Shown here piece by piece: positions 52,330-62,398 of a stretch of DNA of 64,000 nucleotides. Origin of the DNA: Acidobacteriaceae bacterium KBS 89. GTDB lineage: Bacteria > Acidobacteriota > Terriglobia > Terriglobales > Acidobacteriaceae. Made by a program: the position numbers and the translations under genes. The stretch's first letter is position 1, and the number at the start of each line of letters is the position of its first letter. The notes beneath the pieces were generated by a model, which did not search any database, had not been told where the DNA came from, and saw only the letters and a list, made by a program, of their open reading frames with translations. The DNA lies in the NCBI GenBank assembly GCA_000381605.1, contig KB906759.1, positions 477,583 to 541,582 on the forward strand. The letters are read 5' to 3'.

Positions 52330-53370
52330 ATGGCCTTTCGTTCCGGTTTTGTCTCTATCGTCGGTCGCCCCAATGCGGGCAAGTCTACCTTGCTGAATGC
52401 CCTTCTGGGGCAGAAGCTGGCCATCGTCACCCATAAACCACAGACGACGCGAACGCGGATCCATGGAGTTCTCGAAGTGTCTTTGAAAAAGAAGGTCAAA
52501 GGTGAGGCCGGTCATCCTGCGGCACAAGTGGTGCTGGTGGACACGCCGGGAATCCACAAGCCGGACACACAGCTGGATCGGCGGATGATGCAGGAGGTGC
52601 ACGACGCTCTGGAGTCGCGCGATGCAGTTCTGTTTATCGTGGATGTGACGCATCGTCTGCCGAAGACTGAAGAAGGAAAGAAGTTCACCGCTTCTCGCAG
52701 GGCGATGTCTGCGGCAGAGGACGACTTCGCACTTTCGTTGATCAGGAAGCTGGAGTGTCCGGTGATTCTGGTGCTGAACAAAATGGACGCAGTTCCCAAG
52801 AAAGACCTGCTGCCCTTGATCGCACACTGGTCAACGCTGCACGCGTTTGCGGACGTGATTCCGATTTCGGCGCGGAAAAAAGAAGGGCTGGAGCTGCTGC
52901 TCGACAAAGTTGTTGCACAATTAAAGGAGGGGCAGCGCTATTTTCCGAAGCACCAATTGACGGATCAGCCGGAACGATTCCTTGTGGCGGAGCTGATTCG
53001 CGAAAAGATTCTTATGCTGACCGGGGAAGAGGTCCCTTACGCAACAGCAGTGGTGATTGAAAAATATGAAGAGCCTTCTTCGATGAAGAAGATGAAGGAC
53101 GGAAGGTTGCCGGTGACGAAGATCTCTGCTGCGATCTTCTGCGAGCGGACGGGGCAGAAGGCGATTCTGATTGGCAAGCAGGGCGAGATGCTGAAGCGAA
53201 TTGGCACAGCCGCCCGGAAGGACATCGAGTCGCTGCTGGGAACGCGGGTGTTTCTGGAGCTGTTCGTGAAGGTCCAGGAAGAGTGGCGGTCGAGCCGAGG
53301 ATTTGTCGAGGACCTGGATTGGCGCCGGCAGTTGGAACAGATCGCAGAGAAGCAAGCAACAGAAGAGTAG
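52330..53370 (+). CDS. era: GTPase Era
   Basis: 346 residues from the ATG at 52330. G1 GRPNAGKST, G2 region PQTTRTRIHG, G3 VDTPG, and G4 NKMD are present. The C-terminal KH domain shows FCERTGQKAILIGKQGEMLKRIG. Era binds 16S rRNA during 30S assembly. The GTPase domain has an insertion of about 20 residues (LPKTEEGKKFTASRRAMSAA) compared with the usual about 300-residue Era. Confidence 0.96.
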   Translation: MAFRSGFVSIVGRPNAGKSTLLNALLGQKLAIVTHKPQTTRTRIHGVLEVSLKKKVKGEAGHPAAQVVLVDTPGIHKPDTQLDRRMMQEVHDALESRDAVLFIVDVTHRLPKTEEGKKFTASRRAMSAAEDDFALSLIRKLECPVILVLNKMDAVPKKDLLPLIAHWSTLHAFADVIPISARKKEGLELLLDKVVAQLKEGQRYFPKHQLTDQPERFLVAELIREKILMLTGEEVPYATAVVIEKYEEPSSMKKMKDGRLPVTKISAAIFCERTGQKAILIGKQGEMLKRIGTAARKDIESLLGTRVFLELFVKVQEEWRSSRGFVEDLDWRRQLEQIAEKQATEE

Positions 53371-53466
53371 AGGGCGGACGACGTTCGACGATCTCTTTTC
53401 TCTACGGCGCAGCAAGAAGATACATTGTTTTACAAAGAATAAATCCAGACGGCGCTGGCAGGGAGA

Positions 53467-54483
53467 ATGAGCGAACTGAGACAGACACCGGACACGCGGG
53501 AACCAATCACGAGTGGAACCCGTTCGAACATCGTCGACATTGTGAAGGGTATCGCCATCACTCTGGTTGCCTATGGCCATACCGCCCAAGGCATGATCCA
53601 TCGCGGATGGTGGGTCGGTGAGGGAGCTGTTTTCTCCGACACCTTTGTCTACAGCTTCCATATGCCTGCGTTTTTCTTTGTCGCCGGTCTGTTTGTGATG
53701 GGTAGCCTTGCAAAACGAGGCAGCCAGCATTTTGCGGTCGACAAGCTGAAGACGATCCTCTATCCATATTTGCTATTTGTGATCATTAACGTCACGCTCG
53801 AGCCGCTGATTGGGCGTTTCAAGTCGGAAACGACTCCATTTGACTTGAGGGTCATTCTGCGGAATGTTGCCGATGGACAGGCCGGCTGGTTTCTGTACGT
53901 TTTGTTTGTCTGCCTTATGTTGGCGCTGGTGACGGCACGGCTCTCGGCGTGGCTGCGTTTTCTGGTCGCGGTCCTCGCAGCGTTGATTCCGCGGTTCGGG
54001 CCTGTAGAAAGTGTTAATCAGGTTCTACGCGAGTTTTGCTTTTTGGCAGCAGGGATGTGGGTAGGCACTCGGATTTATTCTCTGGAACGGATGCGAGCGG
54101 CCGTAGCCGCTTTGAGCTTCATCCTTCTGGCTGTGTTCCAGGTAGCGATGGTCCTCACCTATGGACCTGCTGCACTCTGGCGATGGATTTACATCGTACT
54201 TGGGCTTACTGGTACGGCGGGGCTTTTCATGTTGGCGAAGTTGCTGGACAAGAATCAACTGGGCAATGGCATCGCATGGGTGGGTCGGGCATCGCTGGCG
54301 GTGTTTCTGCTGAGCTCGTTTGCCCAGGGGGCGACGCGAGAGGTCCTGCTAAGGGTGTTTCATACGCAGGAGTTCTGGCTGCAATTATTGCTGCCAACGC
54401 TGTTCGCAACTTTCTTGCCGGCGATTGTCTGGCACCAGCAAGACCGATGGCACCTTGGATGGCTCTTCCGCTGGCCCTTCTAA
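53467..54483 (+). CDS. Acyltransferase-3-family membrane protein
   Basis: 338 residues. The N-terminal NIVDIVKGIAITLVAYGH motif (catalytic-type His) and about ten hydrophobic segments match acyltransferase 3 / fucose-4-O-acetylase-like proteins. FYSFHMPAFFFVAG-like text (YSFHMPAFFFVAGL) is the second family signature. It probably O-acetylates an extracellular sugar. Follows era on the same strand, 96 nt apart. Confidence 0.88.
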   Translation: MSELRQTPDTREPITSGTRSNIVDIVKGIAITLVAYGHTAQGMIHRGWWVGEGAVFSDTFVYSFHMPAFFFVAGLFVMGSLAKRGSQHFAVDKLKTILYPYLLFVIINVTLEPLIGRFKSETTPFDLRVILRNVADGQAGWFLYVLFVCLMLALVTARLSAWLRFLVAVLAALIPRFGPVESVNQVLREFCFLAAGMWVGTRIYSLERMRAAVAALSFILLAVFQVAMVLTYGPAALWRWIYIVLGLTGTAGLFMLAKLLDKNQLGNGIAWVGRASLAVFLLSSFAQGATREVLLRVFHTQEFWLQLLLPTLFATFLPAIVWHQQDRWHLGWLFRWPF

Positions 54484-54504
54484 AGGCGATGGGTTAGCGA
54501 AGGT

Positions 54505-55878
54505 TTATTCCTTGACGCTGACACCGAGTGCCTTCATCTTGCGGTAAAGATGACTGCGCTCAAGGCCTAGTCCTTCGGCGGCGCGGCTGACGTTGCCGTG
54601 GAACTCGTCGAGCTTCTTGAGTATGTAGTCGCGCTCATACGCCTCGCGGGCCTGCAAGAGAGAGGTGAACTCTTCACTACGTCCGTTGGCTTTGCCGGCA
54701 TCACGGGCGGAGTCGCGATAAACGAGCATCGGGAGATGCTTGCGCTCGATGCGCTGCGTTTTGGGATTGAGGATCAGAACGCGCTCGACGAGATTGCGCA
54801 GTTCGCGAACATTGCCAGGCCAATGGTATTGCTTGAGCGCGGCTAGCGCGTCCTCCGTCATCTCAACGTGGGGTCGACCGTATTCCGCGCCGAATTGTTG
54901 GAGAAACTCCTTGACGAGAAGAGGGATGTCTTCCTTGCGGTCGCGCAGCGGAGGCACGAAGAACGGGATTACGTTGAGGCGGTAAAAGAGATCCTCGCGG
55001 AAGTTGCCGCGGGCGATCTCTTCTTCGAGGTCCTTGTTGGTCGCGGCAATGACGCGAACGTCGACATGGACCGGGTGCGATGCGCCGACGGGAAGGAAGC
55101 GTTGTTCGTCCAGGGCGCGCAAGACTTTGGCCTGGGTCTTGAGACTCATGTCGCCGACCTCATCGAGGAAGAGGGTCCCGCCGTCGGCACGCTCGAATGT
55201 GCCGCGCTTTTCGGTGGGGCCGCCGGGGACCGCGCCGTGGCGGTAGCCGAAGAGTTCAGATTCGATATAGTCCTCGGGTATGGCGGCGCAGTTGAGTTCG
55301 ACGAATGGGCGGTCTTTGCGGAGGCTTTCGGCGTGCATGGCACGACCGACCAACTCCTTGCCTGCGCCGGATTCTCCGTAGATGAGGACGCGACCGTTGG
55401 TGGGGGCCATCAGTTTGATTTGTTGGCGGAGGGCTTTCATGGGGACGGAGTTTCCCGTAACTGTTCCCTTTGCGAGTTGGCGGGAGAACTCCTGATTATC
55501 CTCTCGCATCTGGCGCGCCTTCATTGCGTTCTTGAGGACGATCAGGGTCCGGTCGAGTGAGAGAGGCTTTTCGAGAAAGTCATAGGCACCCAGTTTGGTC
55601 GCGCGCACCGCGGCTTCGATGGTGCCGTGGCCACTGATGATGATGACCTCGGGGACGTTCGCCGACTCAAATTGGCGGATCTCGGTAAGGGTGTCGAGAC
55701 CGTCGCGATCTGGCAGCCAAATGTCGAGCAGGACGACGTCGTAGGCGGCGTCGCGTAGGAGTTCGAGTGCCTCCGCTGCGGTCGCGGCCGTGGTGACGAG
55801 GTAGTATTCTTCGCGAAGAATGCTCTCCAGCGATTCGCGAATCTCGGCTTCATCGTCGACGATGAGTACGTGGTTCAT
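54505..55878 (-). CDS. NtrX/NtrC-like sigma-54-type response regulator with altered GAFTGA loop
   Basis: 457 residues. The receiver domain has the phospho-acceptor Asp52 (VVLLDIWLPD). The AAA+ domain has Walker A GESGAGKE at 168-175, Walker B TLFLDEVGD, and R-finger region FREDLFYRLNV. The sigma-54 contact loop, normally GAFTGA, reads GAVPGG at 215-220. The C-terminal Fis-type HTH is NVSRAAEGLGLERSHLYRKMK. Its start overlaps the kinase gene stop by 4 nt. Nitrogen-type regulation is inferred from family only. The altered loop questions classic sigma-54 activation. Confidence 0.92.
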   Translation of the reverse strand: MNHVLIVDDEAEIRESLESILREEYYLVTTAATAAEALELLRDAAYDVVLLDIWLPDRDGLDTLTEIRQFESANVPEVIIISGHGTIEAAVRATKLGAYDFLEKPLSLDRTLIVLKNAMKARQMREDNQEFSRQLAKGTVTGNSVPMKALRQQIKLMAPTNGRVLIYGESGAGKELVGRAMHAESLRKDRPFVELNCAAIPEDYIESELFGYRHGAVPGGPTEKRGTFERADGGTLFLDEVGDMSLKTQAKVLRALDEQRFLPVGASHPVHVDVRVIAATNKDLEEEIARGNFREDLFYRLNVIPFFVPPLRDRKEDIPLLVKEFLQQFGAEYGRPHVEMTEDALAALKQYHWPGNVRELRNLVERVLILNPKTQRIERKHLPMLVYRDSARDAGKANGRSEEFTSLLQAREAYERDYILKKLDEFHGNVSRAAEGLGLERSHLYRKMKALGVSVKE

Positions 55879-58502
55879 TGAGGTCCCCGGGCAATAGTGG
55901 AGGCGAGATCGCCCTCTGCCTGCGTAGCTGTGGTGGCATGAGATTCCGCTGATTCCGCTCTATTCGATATGGGTGAAGAGTCATTGCCGTTTTGCATAGC
56001 GGCGAACGGACCGACGGCAGAAGACGTGTCAGATTCACTGTCGAGGGTGATCGCGGGGCGGAGCTCGACGATGAACTTTGCGCCGGCAGGTTCGTTCTTT
56101 TCCGCGCGGATGGTACCTTGATGCTCCTGGATGATCTTGGCAGCAATGGCGAGACCGAGTCCGGTGCCGCGTTGTTTCGTGGAGAAGTAAGGCAGGAAGA
56201 GACGCTCGCGCATCTCGTCGGTGAGACCGGACCCTGTGTCGGCGATGATCAGTTCAACCATTCCATTTTCAAGAAGATTGGTGCAGATGCGTAGCTCGCG
56301 AAAGAGGCTCTGCTGCATGGCCTCGGCGGCGTTGTCGATCAGGTTGCCGAGGGCGCGCTTGAGGGCCTCGGGATCTGCCATAACGAGTGGAAGGTCGGGG
56401 GCCATCTTGCGAACAATGCGGATGGTCTGCATGCGGCCGGCGAAGAGGGCAAGAGAGTTTTCGACGATCGTATTGAGGTCGGCTGGCTTGGGTCGCGCCG
56501 TGGGAAATTCGGCAAGTGCGGCGAACTGGTCGACGAGCGAGCGCATGCTTTCGACCGAAGAGGTGATGACTTCGGAACAGCGACGAATCACTGCGATCGA
56601 AGGCGGTTCGGGAACTTGATTTTCGGGCGCCAGAGATTCCGGACCTGCAATCGCGTGGGCCAGGCGATCGATGTGACGACGAATCTGTTCAGCGCTGAGG
56701 CTGATGGGAGTTAAGGGGTTTTTGATCTCATGGGCGACGCGTCGCGCCACTTCTTTCCATGCGGACTGCTTTTGTGCACGAAGCAGTTCAGTCGCGTTCT
56801 CGAGAACTAGTACGTAGCCTTGATGCTCTCGGCGCAGGCGTTCGGTTGCGCCAGGCATTTCAAGCAGAGCGACTGTGGCGAGGAGGTTCATTGTGCCACC
56901 GAACCGATCGTTCGATGCATGAATGGGTGCAGTGATATCGATCTCGCTGGAGGCGGAGCCCATGCGATGGCTGCGCTTGATGAGGCGGTCGAGAACATCG
57001 GCAACATCGGCAGGAAATACATCCTCCATGACGCGACCGTAAAAGGGCCGCTGGCCTCCGGGATCCATCATCTCGCTTAGAGCGCGATTGGCGAGGACGA
57101 TGCGGCGATCAGCATCGAGCGTCGCTACGCCGTTAGGAATAGTTTCGAGCATCGTTTCGAGTTCACCGCGACGAGCTTCAAGGGCGGTGTTGGCTGCGCT
57201 CAGTTGCACGGTTGAGTGCTCGACAGCGCGACGGCTGTCTTCAAGGTCGCCAGCCATGTGATTGAAGCTGCGAACCAGCTCGCCAAGCTCTTCGGTTGCG
57301 CTCTCCTGGACACGGTGGGCGTAGTCTCCGGCCGCGATGGCTTCCATGGCGTCGGCTAGTGCTTCGACGGGCTTGGTGACTTGTTTCGACAGGTGAAGTG
57401 CGAGCCAGCAGGAGGCGAAGAGGGCAAGGCTGGTCATCATCAGCAGCAAGAGCATGTAGAGATCTCTGATCTGACGACGTTCGCTGTAAAGAATTGAGTA
57501 GGCTTCCGCTCGTTTTTGCAGACGGGTCATCGTGGCGGCCATGCCGAAGGGCATCGGCAGGCCGACGACGACGGTGTTACCCGGTTTAAGGCTGGTCGCT
57601 CCGAGCGCATAGTCGGTCGTGCCGAGCGAGAAGACGGGCTGATCGTTGCGTTGGGCAGCGGTAAGGATGGCGGAATCTGTCGGATCGGTAAGTGCCGGTT
57701 TAGCAGATCCGTCGGGGTCCTCTTGTGTCACCTGATCGGGAAGCCACGTTTTGATCTGAGCAGTGGCTCCAGCACGTTGCGGCATTTGGAACGACGCGGC
57801 GACGCGGCCCTCGTGGAAGACGATGGCAAATCCATTCTGCAGCGTGATCTGGTGCTGTCGTAACACCTGGTAGATGGCTTCCCGGTTCAGGCGGGAGGCG
57901 GAGAGCGCGGCAGCGTGACCAGATCCGTGTGTCGAGGAATGGATCGAACGACGAGACTGGCGAGTTGAAGCGGGGGCCGGCGAGATGACCTGTGTCTGTG
58001 CCGGCGGAGAAGGAGGTGGCGTCTCGGGCAGGCTGGAAGCGATTGAGTCCGCCTCGGCGCGGGCGTTGGCGGTGGTGTATCGAGCTAGCTCCAGCGCCAT
58101 ATTGTTGCTGTCGTCGCGCATCTCGGTCACAGGCTGCGAGAACCATCGGTCGACGGCGCGATTGAGCAAGAGGTAGCTGAAGGCATACATCGAGGCAATG
58201 GGAACCAGGCTGACCAGCAGCGCGCCCCAAAGCATGCGCGTGCGAAGCCGTGTGCCCATGACTCGGCTGCGCTGATCGGCATAGAGCTTGAGTACATTGC
58301 GGACGAGCAGGATCAGCACGGCCACGAAGAGCAGAAACGCCACGATCGATAAGCCCGTGAAGATGACGATCTGCTGTGTAGTAGCGGGCGAGGGAAGCTG
58401 GGTATTAAATGCGTTGAGAGTGGCAAGAGCCACAAAGAGGACCAGCAGGGAGGCACCCAAGGCGGCGATCCATATCTTTCGCCGGTTCGTGGGTGTGGCC
58501 AT
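55875..58502 (-). CDS. NtrY-like membrane sensor histidine kinase
   Basis: 875 residues. Two hydrophobic segments near the N-terminus, another pair before the HAMP domain, and a Pro/Ser-rich linker in the extracytoplasmic sensor (ETPPPSPPAQTQ). HAMP follows (LADAMEAIAAGDYAHRV). A PAS-like domain is next, then HisKA with the phospho-His in RRVAHEIKNPLTPIS, and HATPase boxes GNLIDNAAEAM, DTGSGLTDEM and GTGLGLAIA. The layout is that of NtrY. It is paired with the downstream response regulator by a 4-nt overlap. Ligand unknown. Confidence 0.93.
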   Translation of the reverse strand: MATPTNRRKIWIAALGASLLVLFVALATLNAFNTQLPSPATTQQIVIFTGLSIVAFLLFVAVLILLVRNVLKLYADQRSRVMGTRLRTRMLWGALLVSLVPIASMYAFSYLLLNRAVDRWFSQPVTEMRDDSNNMALELARYTTANARAEADSIASSLPETPPPSPPAQTQVISPAPASTRQSRRSIHSSTHGSGHAAALSASRLNREAIYQVLRQHQITLQNGFAIVFHEGRVAASFQMPQRAGATAQIKTWLPDQVTQEDPDGSAKPALTDPTDSAILTAAQRNDQPVFSLGTTDYALGATSLKPGNTVVVGLPMPFGMAATMTRLQKRAEAYSILYSERRQIRDLYMLLLLMMTSLALFASCWLALHLSKQVTKPVEALADAMEAIAAGDYAHRVQESATEELGELVRSFNHMAGDLEDSRRAVEHSTVQLSAANTALEARRGELETMLETIPNGVATLDADRRIVLANRALSEMMDPGGQRPFYGRVMEDVFPADVADVLDRLIKRSHRMGSASSEIDITAPIHASNDRFGGTMNLLATVALLEMPGATERLRREHQGYVLVLENATELLRAQKQSAWKEVARRVAHEIKNPLTPISLSAEQIRRHIDRLAHAIAGPESLAPENQVPEPPSIAVIRRCSEVITSSVESMRSLVDQFAALAEFPTARPKPADLNTIVENSLALFAGRMQTIRIVRKMAPDLPLVMADPEALKRALGNLIDNAAEAMQQSLFRELRICTNLLENGMVELIIADTGSGLTDEMRERLFLPYFSTKQRGTGLGLAIAAKIIQEHQGTIRAEKNEPAGAKFIVELRPAITLDSESDTSSAVGPFAAMQNGNDSSPISNRAESAESHATTATQAEGDLASTIARGPQ

Positions 58503-58568
58503 GGCGGTGCCCTCCTCCTGATTATAGGCGTTTGGGGTCTACTGTTTGTCTGTCAATCTCGTTGTGGC

Positions 58569-59681
58569 TTATACGAGCGTCGCCACAGATTGCCACTCGC
58601 GCTTTTGCGCCGCAGCAACGGCACCGTAGGTCAGGACTCCGTTGAAGGTGTTGACACCTTCCGCGATACCCTTATCTTCGCTGATTGCGGCGTTCGCTCC
58701 GAGACGTGCCAGCTTTAGAACGTATGGAAATGTGGCGTTGGTCAGCGCGAGGGTCGAGGTGTTGGGCACGGCGGCGGGCATATTGGTGACGCAGTAGTGA
58801 ACGACGCCATCCACCTCATAGGACGGGTTGGAGTGCGTCGTGGGGTGGGCGGTTTCGATGCAGCCGCCCTGGTCGATGGCCACATCGACGATCACCGCGC
58901 CTTTCTTCATCTTGCTCACCATTGCCTTGGTGACGATCTTCGGAGCAGCGGCGCCGGGGATGAGAACTCCGCCGATGACCAGGTCGGCTTCGCGGACAGC
59001 GTGCTCGATGTTGTAGCTATTGGAGGCGACGGTGTAGAGGCGACCACCGAAGATGTCGTCGAGTTCGCGGAGTCGGTTGAGGTTGAGGTCGATCAAAGTG
59101 ACCTTCGCGCCCATGCCGAGGGCAATCTTTGCAGCGTTTGTGCCGACGATGCCGCCGCCGATGATGCAAACATTGCCGGGGGCAACGCCGGGAACGCCGC
59201 CGAGAAGGACGCCGCGGCCGCCATGCTCCTTTTCAAGGTAGGCCGCGCCAACCTGGACGCTCATACGACCTGCGACTTCACTCATAGGGGTCAGCAGAGG
59301 GAGCGAACCGGCTCGGTCGCGAACGGTCTCATAAGCAATGCCTGTAACTTTTGAGGCTAGTAAGGCGTCAGTGAGCTCGGTGAGCGGGGCGAGATGGAGA
59401 TAAGTGAAGAGGACGAGGCCTTCGCGGAAGTGCTTGTACTCCTTCTCAACGGGTTCCTTGACCTTGACGACCATTTCGGCCAGACGCCAGACGTCGTGAG
59501 CCGAGCCGACGATTTCGGCACCTGCGGTCTGATATTCGTCGTCGGGCATTGCAGAAAGCGCTCCGGCGTTGTGCTCGACCAGGACTTTATGTCCAGCTTC
59601 GACGAGGGCTTTTACGCCCGCTGGGGTAACACCAACACGACTCTCGTGGTCTTTGACTTCCTTGGGCACACCAATAATCAT
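58569..59681 (-). CDS. ald: Alanine dehydrogenase
   Basis: 370 residues, the usual Ald length. N-terminal IGVPKEVKDHESRVGVTP and the catalytic Lys region GHKVLVEHNAGALSA, the NAD-binding VCIIGGGIVGTNAAKIA, and DVAIDQGGCIETAHPTTHS are all Ald signatures. It oxidatively deaminates L-alanine or makes alanine from pyruvate and ammonia. It lies 66 nt upstream of the NtrYX-like genes on the same strand, which loosely supports nitrogen-linked regulation. Confidence 0.96.
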   Translation of the reverse strand: MIIGVPKEVKDHESRVGVTPAGVKALVEAGHKVLVEHNAGALSAMPDDEYQTAGAEIVGSAHDVWRLAEMVVKVKEPVEKEYKHFREGLVLFTYLHLAPLTELTDALLASKVTGIAYETVRDRAGSLPLLTPMSEVAGRMSVQVGAAYLEKEHGGRGVLLGGVPGVAPGNVCIIGGGIVGTNAAKIALGMGAKVTLIDLNLNRLRELDDIFGGRLYTVASNSYNIEHAVREADLVIGGVLIPGAAAPKIVTKAMVSKMKKGAVIVDVAIDQGGCIETAHPTTHSNPSYEVDGVVHYCVTNMPAAVPNTSTLALTNATFPYVLKLARLGANAAISEDKGIAEGVNTFNGVLTYGAVAAAQKREWQSVATLV

Positions 59682-59850
59682 TCTTCATCTCCACAAAACA
59701 AAGCTGGTTCGATTGTATCTATTTGCAAGTCGGAAGATATCGACGGGGCGCTGTTGCGTGTTCTCTCGGGAGTTCCCAAATGTGGACTGCGTGGACGAAA
59801 TCGTAGGTTGAAGACGTTGTGCTTTCGCTCTCGTGGATTAGATTGGGCTG

Positions 59851-61188
59851 ATGGGAGAGATTTCCGCATTCGCGCCGATTCGGACTACGCAGCATCGCCG
59901 CATGCTCTGGCTTCTCTTGCTCGTTCCAGTCGCAATATCGCTGATTGGAGTATGGGTTCTCGACCATGCCAAGGCGGAGAAACCGCTCTTCTCGATGACG
60001 AACATGGTTGGGCCAACGACGCAGAGTCTGCTCGCTGGCGATGGATTGACGTTTTGCACGGAGGACATGGGAACGCCGGGCAATCCGATCTGCTTTCACG
60101 CGGCGCGAATGCCGATGACAGCGATGGTGGTGGCGTTGGGCATGCGGTTGTTTGGCGACCACTATCTGCGAGTAGCTTGCTTCAAGACACTTCTGTTGCT
60201 GTTGCCGATTGAACTGTGTATCTATCTGGTGTGGCTCCGCATGCCCCTTACTGGGGCTCGAAGGGTGCTGATTGCGGTGCTGCTTATGGCTCCGTTTGCG
60301 ATTACCGCGTTCGTCGCAGACGTGACCAACATACTGGTGGATGAAGGGTACTCTTACAGTCTTCTGGCTGTTGCGGTGGCGTTGCTGCTCTTTGGCTGGG
60401 AAGTTTGGCCGGTTGGCTGGGGATTGGGTCGTGCGGTGTTGTTTGCGGCTGCGGTGGACGGTCTGTACCTCTCGAAGAGTGGGATGCTGCTGGCTGTGAT
60501 CGCGTTGACGGGTGGATTCCTGCTGGTGGAGCGACGAGCCGGGCTGCGATGGCTGGTTGTGGTGCTTATCGCTGCAGCGCCGATCGGATGGGCGTTGCAC
60601 CAGCATCATGCGAGCGGACGGTATAGCGTGGGAACCAGTCTTGACGGCATCAATCTACATAAGGGGAACAATGCCGGGTTTCTGGAGCACTATCCGCCGC
60701 AGCGGGGAGATTCGATGGACTGGTACGACTCCGAGCTGAATCGCGGTTTGTACTTCAGAGATGAGTGGAGCTTCAACGACCATCATCAGAAGGCGGCGCT
60801 GGACTATCTCCTGAGCCATCCGCGTGAGACGCTCGCGGGCGACCTGCGCAAGGTGAATGTACTGTTCTTCGCTGTCGCGAAGTATGGCGGGACTGCGAGC
60901 TCTGGCGCGAGACGAGTGGTCGAGGACTTGGGAATGTTGATCTTCCGGTTGATGTTGTGGACGGCGATTCTGTGCGCGATCTACCTGCTGGTGCGCACTC
61001 GAGATCCGGGGCGTCGATCGTTGCGTGTGGCTTCGTGGGTGTTTCTCTCTGTAGTTATTGCGTGCGCAATTCCCTTCCTCGCGGGCTTTGCTTATACGCG
61101 GCACGTAAGCGTTTTGATCTATCCGGCGGCGCTGTTCTGCTGTCGGCTATTGTGCAACCAGAACGGGAGCTCTAACACAAACGAGTGA
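59851..61188 (+). CDS. Polytopic membrane protein, GT-C glycosyltransferase-like
   Basis: 445 residues with about ten hydrophobic segments and a large loop (about 250-340) containing NNAGFLEHYPPQRGDSMDWY and SHPRETLAGDLRKVN. The loop and helix pattern resembles GT-C/ArnT- or mannosyltransferase-like proteins, but the Asp/Glu-containing first loop is not diagnostic, so the call is by topology. In Gram-negatives such proteins use lipid-linked sugars. Single gene upstream of mreB. Confidence 0.55.
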   Translation: MGEISAFAPIRTTQHRRMLWLLLLVPVAISLIGVWVLDHAKAEKPLFSMTNMVGPTTQSLLAGDGLTFCTEDMGTPGNPICFHAARMPMTAMVVALGMRLFGDHYLRVACFKTLLLLLPIELCIYLVWLRMPLTGARRVLIAVLLMAPFAITAFVADVTNILVDEGYSYSLLAVAVALLLFGWEVWPVGWGLGRAVLFAAAVDGLYLSKSGMLLAVIALTGGFLLVERRAGLRWLVVVLIAAAPIGWALHQHHASGRYSVGTSLDGINLHKGNNAGFLEHYPPQRGDSMDWYDSELNRGLYFRDEWSFNDHHQKAALDYLLSHPRETLAGDLRKVNVLFFAVAKYGGTASSGARRVVEDLGMLIFRLMLWTAILCAIYLLVRTRDPGRRSLRVASWVFLSVVIACAIPFLAGFAYTRHVSVLIYPAALFCCRLLCNQNGSSNTNE

Positions 61189-61275
61189 TGACTGGTTAGG
61201 TAAGGACCATAAATAGCACTTGCGAAAGAGATACACTAATGTGAGTCTCTTTTCAGGAAACGACTGTAAATACCT

Positions 61276-62340
61276 ATGTCTTCGAACAGCTTTCAGATGC
61301 GTTATTCCCGCATTCACAATATGCGGTCACTCTTCAGCCTCTTTTCAAGCGACCTGGCCATTGATCTGGGCACGGCGAATACGCTCGTCTTTGCGCATGG
61401 CAAAGGTATTATCGTCAACGAGCCTTCCATTATCGCGGTGAATAAGATCACCAACGAGGTGGAGGCGGTGGGCAAAGAGGCCAAGGACATGCTTGGCCGG
61501 ACGCCGGGCAACATCGTCGCGATCAAGCCGATGAAGGACGGCGTGATTGCCGACTTCCGGCACACCGAAAAGATGCTCAACTACTTCATTCAGAAGGCGC
61601 ATAACCGGAAGATGATGGTGCATCCGCGGATCGTGATCGGGGTTCCGTCGGAAATCACCCAGGTTGAAAAACGCGCGGTTATGGACTCGGCGTACCGGGC
61701 CAAGGCTTCCGAGGTTCATCTAGTGGAGCAGGCCATGGTCGCAGCGATCGGCGCTGGTCTGCCGATTACGGAGCCGGGCGGCAACATGGTGGTCGATATT
61801 GGCGGTGGAACGACCGATATTGCGGTGATCTCGCTGGCTGGAATCGTCTATTCGCGTTCCGTGCGCATGGCCGGGAACCAGATGGATGAGGCCGTGATGA
61901 CCTACCTGAAGCGGAAGTACAACCTTCTCATTGGCGAACGGACCGCGGAGCAGATCAAGATTTCGCTTGGATCGGCGTATCCGCTGGACAGGCCGATCAC
62001 GATGGAGGTCAAGGGCCGCAACCTGATTGAGGGCGTGCCGAAGACCATTACGATTGAAGACTCTGAGATTCGTGAGGCTCTCTCCGAGTGTATTGCGACG
62101 ATCATCAACGCGATCCGGGTGGCACTGGAGCGGACTCCGCCGGAGCTTTCGGCCGATATTTCGGACCGTGGCATTGTGCTGACGGGCGGCGGTGCACTGA
62201 TCAAGAATCTCGACAAGCGAATTCGCGAGGAAACCGGGTTGCCGGTGTCGATTGCGGACGATCCACTGGCGTCGGTGGTGCTGGGTACAGGCGCGATGCT
62301 GTCTGACTTCAAACTACTGCGCAAGATTTCTATCGATTGA
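61276..62340 (+). CDS. mreB: Cell-shape actin MreB
   Basis: 354 residues. Actin-fold phosphate loop DLAIDLGTANTLVF and KDGVIADF, the second phosphate motif DIGGGTTDIAVISL and the C-terminal adenosine motif GIVLTGGGALIKNLD. MreB filaments guide elongasome motion. The start at 61276 has upstream region typical of a gene start; an ATG at 61321 is an alternative. It is 11 kb from mreC and on the opposite strand, so the usual mreBCD cluster is split here. A terminator at 62365 follows. Confidence 0.97.
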   Translation: MSSNSFQMRYSRIHNMRSLFSLFSSDLAIDLGTANTLVFAHGKGIIVNEPSIIAVNKITNEVEAVGKEAKDMLGRTPGNIVAIKPMKDGVIADFRHTEKMLNYFIQKAHNRKMMVHPRIVIGVPSEITQVEKRAVMDSAYRAKASEVHLVEQAMVAAIGAGLPITEPGGNMVVDIGGGTTDIAVISLAGIVYSRSVRMAGNQMDEAVMTYLKRKYNLLIGERTAEQIKISLGSAYPLDRPITMEVKGRNLIEGVPKTITIEDSEIREALSECIATIINAIRVALERTPPELSADISDRGIVLTGGGALIKNLDKRIREETGLPVSIADDPLASVVLGTGAMLSDFKLLRKISID

Positions 62341-62364
62341 TTGGTTCCCTTTGGTTAGAGCAGC

Positions 62365-62393
62365 GGCTCCGAGAGATCGGAGCCTTTGTTTTT
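62365..62393 (+). terminator. Intrinsic terminator after mreB
   Basis: GGCTCC-gagagatc-GGAGCC followed by TTTGTTTTT. Confidence 0.88.
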
Positions 62394-62398
62394 GCTAT

